Shown one piece after another: positions 51,001 through 60,400 of a stretch of DNA of 64,000 bases. Source of the DNA: Chondrus crispus (taxonomy: Eukaryota > Rhodophyta > Florideophyceae > Gigartinales > Gigartinaceae); NCBI RefSeq assembly GCF_000350225.1, contig NW_005178601.1:304493-368492 (forward strand), in the 5' to 3' direction. Position numbers and translations under genes: made by a program. The notes beneath the pieces are model-generated. The model made no database searches, was not told the DNA's origin, and saw only the letters and a program-made list of their open reading frames with translations. Each line of letters begins with the position of its first letter. Position 1 is the first letter of the stretch.

Positions 51001-52107
51001 TAGTCTGCTCCTCCTTTCCCCGCTGCCCCCTGCAGTATCAGCCAGAACAGACAACTTTTGAAGGATATTCGCGTCTATATCATTCATCACCCACACATCA
51101 TCAATGATAAACAGACACACATGACTACAAAACCATGCGTGTACCTTCGCTAACACCCTTTCAAACTCGCTCTGCTCTCGCATTTCCGCAGCCGTCTGGA
51201 TGCCACCGGACGCTTCCACAATCACACACAGTTCTTCAATCAGCCGTCCCACGTTTCCGTCTTTCCCCAACGACATGAAGTACACTCCTCCCGAAAACTC
51301 TGCCTTAATCTCAACGTCGTGTGCGATCGCTCGTAGAGCGCATGTCTTCCCGACTCCGCCCTGCCCCACTGCTGTCGCACCCACTTGCTCGTTCCTATCT
51401 CTCTGTAGCACAGCCGCTTTTAGACGCGACTCACACGTGTTCGGTAATCCATCGTTCCCCTGAGAATCAAGCTTCACATATATCGACGAGGCATTACGTT
51501 CGGCTCTTATCAACGCCCTGAACACATCACCCGTTCCTCCCCTGATCGACTTGACGGCCGCGCTTACCTGTTGAATACGATCGTGAAGGCGGTCCGCTTC
51601 TTGCTCGACTGCTGCGCGAGTATCGATGCTCGTGCTTGCTCGTAGAATACGATCGTGAAGGCGGTCCGCTTCTTCCCTGCGTGTCTCTAGGACTTCCTTA
51701 TCTCTCATTGCGGAGCTCATTGCAGAGGCGAACGCACGGAGTCTCTTTTTTGGGTGCTTGCGCTTCTCTGGTACTTTTCTATCTCCCACTGCAGAGGCGA
51801 ACGCACCGAGTCTCGCTTTTGGGTTGTCCGACTCTTTCCGCAGCTCATCGAAGAACTTCAATATGTAGCTATAGAGGCCCTCGATTTCACGTTGGAGCAA
51901 GTCCGTGTGCTGCGACGAAGTTCCATGGATCGGCATGTCTTTCAGCTTGGTGATGTCCGCATACAAGGTGGTGTAGGCGGTGACAATTTCGGTAGAGAGC
52001 GTTTTGTTTTCCTTGTAGGCTTTGTGTCGTTCGATGAGACTTACGATGAGGCAGACGACTTGCTCAACGAGGCCGGTGAGGCCCAAGATACTGTACGGAT
52101 CAGCCAT
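48088..52107 (-). CDS. NLR-type protein 1: NB-ARC plus nine WD40 repeats
   Basis: Start set at 52107 (MADPYSILGLTG). The frame is open 61 codons upstream, but that part is not conserved in frame with the paralogue. 1339 aa. Residues 1-190 form a helical N-terminus (CC/HeLo-like guess). NB-ARC: P-loop GVGQGGVGKT (K254), kinase-2 LFIIDDVW (D336-D337), SRLLYSTRD, CGGLPLAL (about 430) and VHD at 567-569 in place of MHD. A helical linker follows, then one divergent WD unit and eight 43-residue WD40 repeats (48352-49383) nearly identical at DNA level. A 34-bp segment is duplicated 66 bp apart (49521, 49587), adding 22 residues not in the paralogue. By family knowledge, STAND NTPases of this layout are ligand-triggered switches in immunity or self-recognition; the ligand is unknown. 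Confidence 0.92.
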   Translation of the reverse strand: MADPYSILGLTGLVEQVVCLIVSLIERHKAYKENKTLSTEIVTAYTTLYADITKLKDMPIHGTSSQHTDLLQREIEGLYSYILKFFDELRKESDNPKARLGAFASAVGDRKVPEKRKHPKKRLRAFASAMSSAMRDKEVLETRREEADRLHDRILRASTSIDTRAAVEQEADRLHDRIQQVSAAVKSIRGGTGDVFRALIRAERNASSIYVKLDSQGNDGLPNTCESRLKAAVLQRDRNEQVGATAVGQGGVGKTCALRAIAHDVEIKAEFSGGVYFMSLGKDGNVGRLIEELCVIVEASGGIQTAAEMREQSEFERVLAKVHAWFCSHVCLFIIDDVWVMNDIDANILQKLSVLADTAGGSGERRSRLLYSTRDRELCQIGERVAFESREKVGKEAIDMLVHASEANREEVDDARCKEAVGEILEMCGGLPLALNVAGTSVRYMRERWEGEVSEAWGAYLSMMKSRNTIRGKSPKDGYSSLDGTLHTSLDILESNVGSSGEAVGEFSFRKMHRSLCVMKKQDRIPLSLVGDLWELDDERTEWCAKEMERVGLVEIQYEKGCGGLRVHDLTHDFAVQEAKKEEGVEEWCKKMADVCRAGGGLLAMSEGGDREGESAREEYVFENIYRVLRQGGCVEELKRLFLSARWVKTVLQRGGVWQYEEAVKGLSRDLKRKRGSSKVGRGRVDEDAVDAVDAMILMMRAARLSVPFCGESSAGIYFQLYGRVKHKARDSGCVQKMLEEIERYAPRPWVRPVNECVARADGRLVEQIVLPFDNCEGIQVGVDSRGEVYGCLIDSSRGEVTVFTQSAEKETKMVRLEGEFETESQSPGYLEARSVTSQVTPLWERYPTTPYLEARSVTSQVTGKRRSVTRATCASFCERKGYVVVGYEDGTLRLWSTSERKVLRSFRGHRSEVSCVAMSGDGRRVVSGSQDKGVRVWDVETGAQVGHALVGHTSSVSSVAMSGDGRRVVSGSQDKSVRVWDVETGAQVGDALVGHTWYVLSVAISGDGRRVVSGSSDDSVRVWDVETGAQVGHALVGHTDCVVSVAMSGDGRRVVSGSRDKSMRVWDMETGAQVGDALVGHVEEVSGVAMSGDGRRVVSGSQDKSVRVWDVETGAQVGHALVGHTDYVSSVAMSGDGKRVVSGSWDESVRVWDVEAGAQVGDALVGHTRRVVSVAMSTDGRRVVSGSSDDSVRVWDVETGAQVGDALDGPTDCVFSVAMSGDGKRVASVTWYDEEQMWGVDVWDVERGIRLHDGMEQVEDLEEITSRFLRTADMGTASRAGRTSQIFSTEREIVQRREDGSETVLVQLEGDADLQIDQDHGVIFGWSGHLVVIMKLVV
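48352..49383 (-). repeat. 129-bp WD40 repeat array of NLR 1
   Basis: Eight tandem 129-bp (43-codon) units. Most residues are invariant (VAMSGDGRRVVSGS, VRVWDVETGAQVG). Variation concentrates at repeat positions 4, 5, 7, 23 and 25 (for example SS/WY/DC/EE/DY/RR and Q/S/R/W). Confidence 0.95.
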
Positions 52108-53272
52108 GGTGTTTGGGATTAGGGCGTGTTGTTCTGATTTGAATTGGCGGCGGTGGCAAAGCGGCGCTAGCTGCTCTCTATGTCTCCCTCTCTCGGAATC
52201 TTTCTTTCTCTTGTCGTTGCCAGTCGTTGGTAGTCGTTGTGTTTCGTTCTTGGTCGTCTCGCAGAGGGGGCGGGAAAGGTATGCTTCCACATTTCGCGTT
52301 GCGAATAAGTGCAGCGCATTCAGTGGCCCACAGCTGTTTTACGGTAAGTGCCCGCTTGACAGTGAGTTTTGGAGTGATTTCCTACGGTCGTCAAAGGAGA
52401 GGGCGGCGGTTGTGCGGATTGTCGCTGCGGTGTTGGCACATCGTGAGTTTAGTAAGGCTGCTCTCGCGACGCACAAACAAGACTTTTACGTCAGCAGTGG
52501 GAGCTCCAAGGGAATCCAGGGAGGCGTATGATGCAGTATGATGCAGTGCTGTACTCCAGGGGCTTGTGCATCGGTATTACAGTTATGTACTTTACTGTAT
52601 TGCAACGAAAGCCGTACCCTTCCCCTGGTACCCTTCGAAGGGTACCGCAGGACGATACGACTACAGTACCCTCGCGGAGGGCACGTACGGTATCCTGCCT
52701 TAACGTTCCCCCAAAGTGGAGTCATGTGCCGAGTGGGCAGCTGGACTTGCTGGACACCGTCACAGCGTGAACCGGTCTGTGAGCTTGGATGGACAAGACA
52801 GAAAGCTCGCCCACATGCAAAGTGACGCGCGACTGTCTCAAGTCATACAGTGCCGTGCCGCTGGCAGAGACGGCGTACAAGTAGGTCGCTGAGAGACCCT
52901 AACGGAGGGGCGGCCGAGCAATGAAGCACGGATGCGGACGTGTCCCCCCCGCTCCAGGCACATGACACCAGACACATCCTCCTTCTAACCTAGCTCCCCA
53001 TCCCTCGCCGCGATGGCATCCCTGTCGCCCGTCCTTCACAGCAAGTGCACTCCCACTGTGCTTCTGGCGCTATGCAATGGCGTCATCTGCCTCTGCATTG
53101 CAAGCCATACGGGGCCGGGTGGGCGGCGTGGCTCGCCGGGGGCTCGGATGTATGCGGGGACAGGGCCCGCCGCTGCGGGGGACAGATGTGGGACTTCGTC
53201 CCAGAAAAACAAAGGAAATAAATTAAACATTTCGGTGCTGTGCTGTAATGATTGTTAATGAACTGTGCAATG
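52108..53272. other. 5' flank of NLR 1, shared with NLR 2
   Basis: About 99% identical by eye to 61316-62477. A 20-bp perfect palindrome GGTACCCTTCGAAGGGTACC lies at 52627-52646. A plus-strand stretch around 52345-52531 (GKCPLDSEFWSDFLRSSKER onward) reads like protein, but the copies are too similar to test selection. Likely holds the divergent promoter of NLR 1. Confidence 0.5.
53013..53258 (+). CDS. Possible 81-aa small protein, copy 1
   Basis: ATG-started ORF MASLSPVLHSKCTPTVLLAL, with a hydrophobic stretch at about residues 14-31 (possible signal or anchor) and a Gly/Pro-rich middle. Three differences from the copy at 62221 affect it: two are synonymous (GGC/GGT, GGG/GGA) and one changes C to Y. 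That is suggestive but far too few. No homologue recognised. Confidence 0.25.
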   Translation: MASLSPVLHSKCTPTVLLALCNGVICLCIASHTGPGGRRGSPGARMYAGTGPAAAGDRCGTSSQKNKGNKLNISVLCCNDC

Positions 53273-53529
53273 GTAAAACTGGGGGTGGGTGAAGGGAGGA
53301 ATGCCGATTTTGTATTTATACGAAGAGGCAGGCAGGCGTGCAGAGTCATGATTCACCCACACCTCACGTGTACACCAAGTACACGAGTGCCAGAGATCAC
53401 ACCCTCTTGCAGTTTCGATCCTTCGCCATCTCCTTCACATGTTCACGGACACCGACGCAGCGTTCTTGTCACCACACTGGAAACGGGACTTGCATTGCTT
53501 CACCGCGTGAAGCTCCAGGAGAGTTGCAG

Positions 53530-55767
53530 TGATTCACCAGCTCTAAAGCAACGCAAAACAACCCAGGCAATCTCGCGTTCGCGTATTTATAAAATATATG
53601 GCTTGGCGTAGGCGGCACGCTACGGGGACGGGGAGATCAGAGACAGAGGAGGCAGGACAGTTGTCGGCGGTGTCAGGGGTGTGCGGATCAGTCATTGTGG
53701 GGGCATTGTACGCAGAGCGCTTATTGAACTCGTCACCGACGGTGGGTGGGTGGTGCGCGTCTGGAAAGGGCATTCCGGGACGCGTAGGCGAGGGACGGCA
53801 TGTGATTATTGGCAATCCCGACGTGGAGCGAGAGTTGCTCCGGGTGGGGAGCATGACGCCGTTGCTGTGCATGTCGTCGGCGAGTAAAGCGACGGCCTGC
53901 ATAGAACGCATGGCCCCTCCGGAGCCTCTCGGCCGCCAGCCAAGAAGACGGCGCGCCGAGTGTGTGGCCGCCCGGCGGGGGCGCGCGATCAAAAGGCGCG
54001 CGCGGCCACCTGTGGCGCCCGGCGGCCTCCCCGCGCGACTGCTGCAGATACAAGAGGCATTCCAGTTTACCCGGGCCGCCGTCCGCCGCGTGCAACTGCG
54101 CCCTCTCTCCACGTGCCTGCGTTGCTGCGCCCCACGCGGGGAGCGGCCGGCCGCAGTCGCTGAGGTGCGGGCAGGTGGCCCACGCCGGCGGGGTAGCGCG
54201 AATCGCGCGGCCGTGCGTCTTCTAAGCCGCACGTAGCATTGCTGCATCTCCGCACGCAAACGCTTCCCGCTCAAACCACGCGCGACCTGCGGCGCAAGCA
54301 CAATGCCGCCCTGCTTCCCGCCCGCGCGCAGCGATGCGCGCATCCCCGCCGCCGCCCGCGCCGGCCGCCAGAAGCGCGCGCCCTAACCTCGACGCGTCGT
54401 GTCTCCCTCCCCCCTCTCCCTTGTGTGTGCGCGCGCGCAGCCCACCCGACGCACGCATGGACAGCGCGCGTGCGCCCGCCGCGTCGTATTCGCGTGACGG
54501 ACGCTTCCCCACTGCGACTCTACTTGCTCGCGCGCGCGCGGGCGGTGTGCACAGAAGTCGGGGCCGCCGCGCGCTGCGATGCGCGGGCAAGCATCCCCCC
54601 CGCCCCGCCCGGCACCGGCAACGTGCGAGGATGAGCGGCGGCAGCAGCAGCAGCGGGATGGAAGGGGCGGGGGCGCGCTCGCGGAGCTGGACATACTGCT
54701 GTCGCTGCTGGCGGAGCGCGGTGGCGGCGGGGCGGCGGTGGCAAAGGCGGCAAAGGCGGCAAAGGCGGCAAAGGCGGCGAAAGCGGCGCGCGTGGCAGTG
54801 TGGAGGGCGAGGGCGGCGCGGGACCGGGCGAGCACGAGGCGGAGCCGCGGGAGGGAGAAGGTGCGGGGGGCGTGGAAGACGGGGGGAATGCGCGCGGTAG
54901 AGCGCGAGAACGAGCGGCTGGTGTGGCGGACGAGGGCGCTCGCCGAGAGGTGCAGGTGCTGATGGGGTGGGACAGGGGAGGAGACGTGGAAGAGGGAGCA
55001 GCGGGAACGAGGGCGTGGAAGGAGTATTACTTGCACCCCTTGTGAATTACAGTAACAGCGAGGATAGTTTCTGTGGAAACGTGTAACACGTGTTTCAGCA
55101 GAGTTGCATAGCTGCCACGGCCCCCCCTGAAAGTTAGAAAAATAAACTCATTCCACTGGTGAATCGACAAACTCAGGCAACCTCTTTACTTGGTCGTCTC
55201 TACGATCGCTCCTACTGATCCGTCTCGCTGCTGGCTGTATCGGACAGCGGTGGATCTGTCACTGGGGGCCGCTTGTTTCACCTGTGCCGGCCACGACACT
55301 CTCCCTTTTGCCCAGTGGTGATCTCCCACATGTTCACCGATGCCCCTTGCAGAGACGGTGTTCCTAATTGGATTGAGTGACGAGGCCGACGTTCCGTAAA
55401 GGGAGAGGGAAGGACGTTGTCGGATGGCAGAGACTTGGCGAGCCGCTGCGCCGCTGCTTGGCACGAAGGAGGAGGGGCACGAAGGAGGAGGGGCACGATG
55501 GAGGAGGGGAATGTCTGTGAATCGTGAATGAGAATGGAAGCTCAAATTTTATGGTAAATTATGGTAAAATGGAATAGTAAAATTTGTCATGAACGCCATA
55601 GACAGTCATACGTGTCCACGTAACACGCGCACACATGCCGTCCGTCACTCGACTTCGGCGTCTGCCTCTTCGGGTGAGTGGACTTTTGAGGGAACAAAAT
55701 GAACGAGGAATCGTTCCGTGCACCACAAAATTTAAAGAAAAAGAAAAAGTTGCCTCGCTTGCCATTA
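53530..55767. other. GC-rich anonymous block, unit 2 copy
   Basis: Counterpart of 40924-42326 plus 45324-46456 without the insertions. A 9-bp GGCAAAGGC tandem codes poly-(AAK) in one frame (about 54740-54785). The plus-frame ORF 54579-54962 has a coiled-coil look (AELDILLSLLAER...RAVERENERLVWRTRALAER). Whether any frame is a gene is uncertain. Confidence 0.45.
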
Positions 55768-56318
55768 CAGGGGGGGGGGGTCGCGATATAAGAGCACTTT
55801 GAGTAAGAACGACCTCGCAGTAAGAGCACCATTTTCGCTTGGCACGGTATCATAACTTCAACCACCGTCAAACACTGTAATTCCTATCACACAGTCCCTT
55901 TCTCGGCTGGTATTTCAAACGCATCTCAGAAGTCCCGCCCACAGTCCGCCTGTTCCATTTCTCCGACGCACGGATCAATACGGTGGATCAATACGGTGGA
56001 TCAATGCGGTGCTCCGAAATGACCTCTCACTTTCCACCAGTGACCCACGGCTCGCTGAAGAGGCGCAAGCGCCTTCGTTGAAAGAGAAAGCCGAGGCTGC
56101 GCGTTGTCTTCAAAATGGCGCGAGCGCCTCTTCTGTGATGAAGCGTTTTGGAATTGGTCGCAGTACGGGTCTAGGCAACTGCTTATTGGTGAGATGCTAC
56201 AGCGTTCTAAGGAGTAAAATGGGCATCCTGTGGGGGATTTCTTGAATAGTAGCAACCTCGGATTAAGAGCAGTATGAAGGGGTTGGCACGGGCTGCTCTT
56301 AAATCGTGGTCCCCACTG
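55768..56318 (+). mobile_element. Tigger/pogo-type deleted element
   Basis: Left end CAGGGGGGGGGGTCGCGATA and right end (complement) CAGTGGGGACCACGATTTAA share an inverted repeat continuing into AAGAGCA. TA dinucleotides flank both ends (55766-55767, 56319-56320). 551 bp. Retains only a transposase N-terminal fragment. Confidence 0.78.
56009..56173 (+). pseudogene. CENP-B/pogo HTH remnant
   Basis: Reads LSTSDPRLAEEAQAPSLKEK then AEAARCLQNGASASSVMKRF and GIGRST, the first helix-turn-helix of pogo/Tigger transposases. The catalytic part is absent, so this is a fossil inside the 551-bp element. Confidence 0.7.
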
Positions 56319-56412
56319 TACTGGATTCTTCTCACATGTGTGCATGCGTGTGCATAGGTGTCCGTATTCTTCTCACACGTGTGCACGTGTGCACCTGTAC
56401 CCAGCATACTGT

Positions 56413-57360
56413 TACTGTACTACACCCGATCACAGTATTTAACCTGGGCCAGGTTAATTTTGAAGCTCATATTTCCAGTTGCACACATCAAATAATCTAG
56501 TGTCTAGACGACCGGCAATTTGCCTCATATGAGGCCGGGTTTTTTTTTGCAAAAATGTATACATTAAATCGAAATTTTATAAAATCAGTTTAGACACCAT
56601 TTCTTTAACCAATATTCCCTCGGTAATAGCTTCCTGCAAAACATCGGGATAGCAGTTATGAATACACAGAAATACTAAGAATCTAATATAGTTTCAACAA
56701 TCGGATGATATTTTAAACAGGCGTTTTGGTTTCGAAGATATCAACAAAAAACGTTTTGATGTTCTTTAAAAAAGCTTCTTCTTTAGGTATTCTCAAAAAG
56801 CCTGGAAAGGACGTGCAGATCTCACCAAGCTCCACCCTTCCAAAGCGCAGAAGTCAACTGCGGTGGCGAGAGTATCTTTTTCCATTTTGTTCAGCTCGCA
56901 CAAGTCGAGAAAAATTAAGTTGAAAAGTGACCTCATATGAGGCCATTTGTCACCTAGACACTAGACCATGTTAATTTTGAATCCAGGCCAATTCCTGTGG
57001 AATTCTCAAATAAGCATGACCATTTTATTTTTTGGTGATATATTTAACCTGGACGCAGTCATCATACGCATTGCCACGACTCTTCATTCGATTGGAGCAC
57101 CATCAAAATTATTGCGATGTTCCGCAATAAAACTCCTGTACCACTCGAGTGGTAGCTCATGTTACAGCTGCTTTTCCTCTCACAAACCGTTTTAATTGAG
57201 GGCCAAACCGGTTCGAATCATCCGTAATACTGTATTAGCCGGCAATATGATAAGCGGAGGAGGAGGGCTGGTCACAACAATTAATCTGGACCATATTAAT
57301 TTTGAATCCATACTATTTTGTGTGTCTAGGTTAAATACTGTGATCAGTGTACTGTACTAC
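56413..57360. mobile_element. TIR element containing a second nested MITE
   Basis: Inverted 18-bp core GATCACAGTATTTAACCT at 56428-56445 and complement at 57328-57345, inside longer imperfect ends with GTACTGTACTAC words. GTTAATTTTGAA recurs inside. A smaller element sits at 56496-56965. No coding sequence. Target duplication not resolved. Confidence 0.6.
56496..56965. mobile_element. 470-bp MITE with CCTCATATGAGG palindromes
   Basis: Ends TCTAGTGTCTAG (56496) and CTAGACACTAGA (to 56965) are perfect complements. Both subterminal regions carry the palindrome CCTCATATGAGG and the inverted similarity spans about 45 bp. No target duplication is visible and class unknown. Confidence 0.7.
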
Positions 57361-57412
57361 TGTAATGTCTCTGGTAGCAAACGTTTACAGTATCGCTTTT
57401 CGCAATCTACCC

Positions 57413-60400
57413 TTACACCACTAGCTTCATGATAACAACCAAATGACCGGACCGTCCGAATATGACCCCATGATCGTGGTCTATCTGCAGGTCTATTGCA
57501 CCGTCCACCTGGGCCAAGACATCCTCAGACCCATCCTCTCGTTTTTGCACAATTCCTCCCTCCCTTACAAATATTCCTGATGTTCGTCCTGCGCGAGAAG
57601 CAGTACACGAGCCTGTCCTCCCCAGGAACCGACTCGTGATTTTTTTCCATTCCCATACCCTCCCGGTATGAAGTGTGATCCCTCTCTCCACGTCCCACAC
57701 CCGCACGCTCTTGTCCCTAGATCCAGATACCACGCGTCTTCCGTCCCCACTCATCGCAACACTCTTCACCGAATCCGTGTGTCCAAGTAACGCGTCCCCG
57801 ACTTGTGCTCCCGTCTCCACGTCCCACACCCGCACGCTCTTGTCCCACGATCCAGATACCACGTGCCTTCCGTCCCTACTCATCGCAACGCTTACCACCC
57901 GATCCGTGTGTCCAAGTAACGCGTCCCCAACTTGTGCTCCCGTCTCCACGTCCCACACCCGCACGCTCTTGTCCCTGGATCCAGATGCCACACGTCTTCC
58001 GTCCCCACTCATCGCAACGCTTACCACCCGATTCGTGTGTCCAACTAACTTGTCTCCAACTTGTGCTCCCGTCTCCACGTCCCACACCCGCACGCTCTTG
58101 TCCCTGGATCCAGATACCACGCGTCTTCCGTCCCCACTCATCGCAACGCTAATCACCCAACCCGTGTGTCCAACTAACGTGTCCCCGACTTGTGTTCCCG
58201 TCTCCACGTCCCACACCCGCACGCTCTTGTCCCACGATCCAGATACCACACGTCTTCCGTTCTCACTCATCGCAACGCTTACCACCCGATTCGTGTGTCC
58301 AAGTAACGCGTCCCCGACTTGAGCTCCCGTCTCCACGTCCCACACCCGCACGCTCTTGTCGTACGATCCAGATACCACACGTCTTCCGTCCCCACTCATC
58401 GCAACACTCTTCACCGAATCCGTGTGTCCAAGTAACGCGTCCCCGACTTGTGCTCCCGTCTCCACGTCCCACACCCGCACGCTCTTGTCCCACGATCCAG
58501 ATACAACACGTTTTCCGTCCTCACTCATCGCAACGCTATACACACAGTCTGTGTGTCCAACTAACGCGTCCCCGACTTGTGATCCGGTCTCTACGTCCCA
58601 CACCCGCACGCTCTTGTTCCATCCAGATCCAGATCCAGATACCACACGTCTTCCGTCCCCACTCATCGCAACGCAAACCACTCGCGACCTATGACCGCGG
58701 AAACTTCTCAATACTTTCTTTTCCGACATACTCCACAGCCTTAACGTCCCGTCTTCATATCCCACAACAACATACCCCTTCCTCTCACAGAAAGAAGCGC
58801 AGGTAGCTCTCATCACGCTCCGTTTTGCTCCAGTCACTTCGGAGGTTACACTTCTTGCTTGAAGGTCCCCTGGGCTCTGGCTCTCCGTTTCGAACTCGCC
58901 TTCTAATCGTAGCATCTTCGTCTCCTTCTCAGCAGATTGCGTGAAAACTGTTACTTCTGCCCCGGACTCCTCCACCTGACATCCATACACTTCACCCCTG
59001 GAATCCATGCCCACTTGAATTCGTCCGGTACCATATGGCAGAACAATCTGCTCCACCAACCTTCCATCGGCTCGCGCTACACACTCACTCACAGGCTGCA
59101 CCCAAGGCCGAGGTGCGTATCTCTCAATTTCCTCCAGCATCTTTTGCACACAACCTGAATCCCGTGCCTTGTGCTTCACTCGCCCATACAGTTGAAAGTA
59201 AATCCCGGCACTACTTTCACCACAAAACGGTACACTCAGTCGCGCAGCCCGCATCATCAAAACCATTGCATCCACTGCATCCTCATCTACCCGTCCCATT
59301 CCCGCCTTCCCGCATCCTCTTTTTCGCTTCAACTCTCTACTCAATCCCTTCACAGCTTCCTCGTATTGCCAAACCCCGCCTCTCTGTATCACTGTCTTCA
59401 CCCATCGCGCACTCAAAAATAGTCTCTTCAGCTCCTCTACACACCCACCCTGTCTCAGAACACGGTATATGTTCTCGAAAACATACTCCTGCCGTGCGCT
59501 CCTACCCTCCCCGTCTCGGTCCTCACTCATCGCAAGCAACGCTCCTCCTGCCCTGCACACATCCGCCATCTTCTTACACCACTCTTCTACACCCTCCTTC
59601 TTCTTCGCTTCTTGCACCGCGAAATCGTGCGTCAGATCATGCATCCGCAACCCACCACAACCCTTCTTATACTGCACTTCTACTAATCCAACCCTTTCCA
59701 TCTGCTTTGCACACCATTCCGTCCACTCGTCGTCCATCTCCCACAAATCTCCAACTAAACTCAAAGGTATCCGGCCTTGCTTCTTCATAACGCACAGACT
59801 CCGGTGCATCTTTCGAAACGAAAAATCATCAACCATCTCCCCACTGCTCCCCAAATTGGACTCTAGGATATCTAGTGACGTACGCAATGTCCCATCCAAC
59901 GACGAATATCCGTCCTTCGGGCTCTCTCCGCGAATCGTGTTACGACTCTTCATCCGCGAAAGGTACGCCCACCATGCTTCCGACACTTCTCCATCCCATC
60001 TTTCCCTCATGTACCTCACACTCGTTCCCGCCACGTTCAGCGCAAGCGGCAATCCGCCACACATTTCCAGTATTTCACTCACGGCCTCTTTGCATCTCGC
60101 ATCATCCACTTCCTCTCGATTCGCCGCACTCGCGTGCACAAGCATGTCAATTGCTTCTTTCCCTACCTTCTCCCTCGACTCGAAAGCAACCCGCTCCCCG
60201 ATCTGACACAGCTCCCTATCCCTCGTAGAGTACAGTAGCCTGCTCCTCCTTCCCCCGCTGCCCCCCGCAGTGTCAGTCAGAACAGACAACTTTTGAAGGA
60301 TATTCGCGTCTATATCATTCACCATCCACACATCATCAATGATGAACAGACACACATGATTGCAAAACCACGCTTGTACCTTCGCTAACACCCTTTCAAA

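Larger units (their letters stand above)
39593..53272. repeat. Segmental duplication unit 1 (block plus NLR gene)
   Basis: Matches 53273-62477 in order and orientation: 39593-39855 with 53273-53530; 40924-42334 with about 53530-54995; 45324-46456 with about 55005-55570; 48051-53272 with 57364-62477. Unit 1 is longer because of insertions at 39856-40916, 42335-45323 and 46457-47668. The NLR halves look about 90% or more identical and the promoter-proximal 1.15 kb about 99% by eye. Confidence 0.85.

Noticed and set aside
48473-51463. Long plus-strand ORFs opposite the NLRs
   Set aside because: Antisense shadows of the WD40 repeats and NB-ARC region; they repeat with the 129-bp period.
52108-52290. 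61-residue N-terminal extension of NLR 1 (and 61316-61498 for NLR 2)
   Set aside because: Paralogues are not conserved in the same frame before MADPY, so the extension is probably 5' UTR.
57139-57225. tRNA-like signals (GGTAGCTCA and GGTTCGAATC)
   Set aside because: No cloverleaf with paired acceptor and anticodon stems can be drawn at the right spacing.
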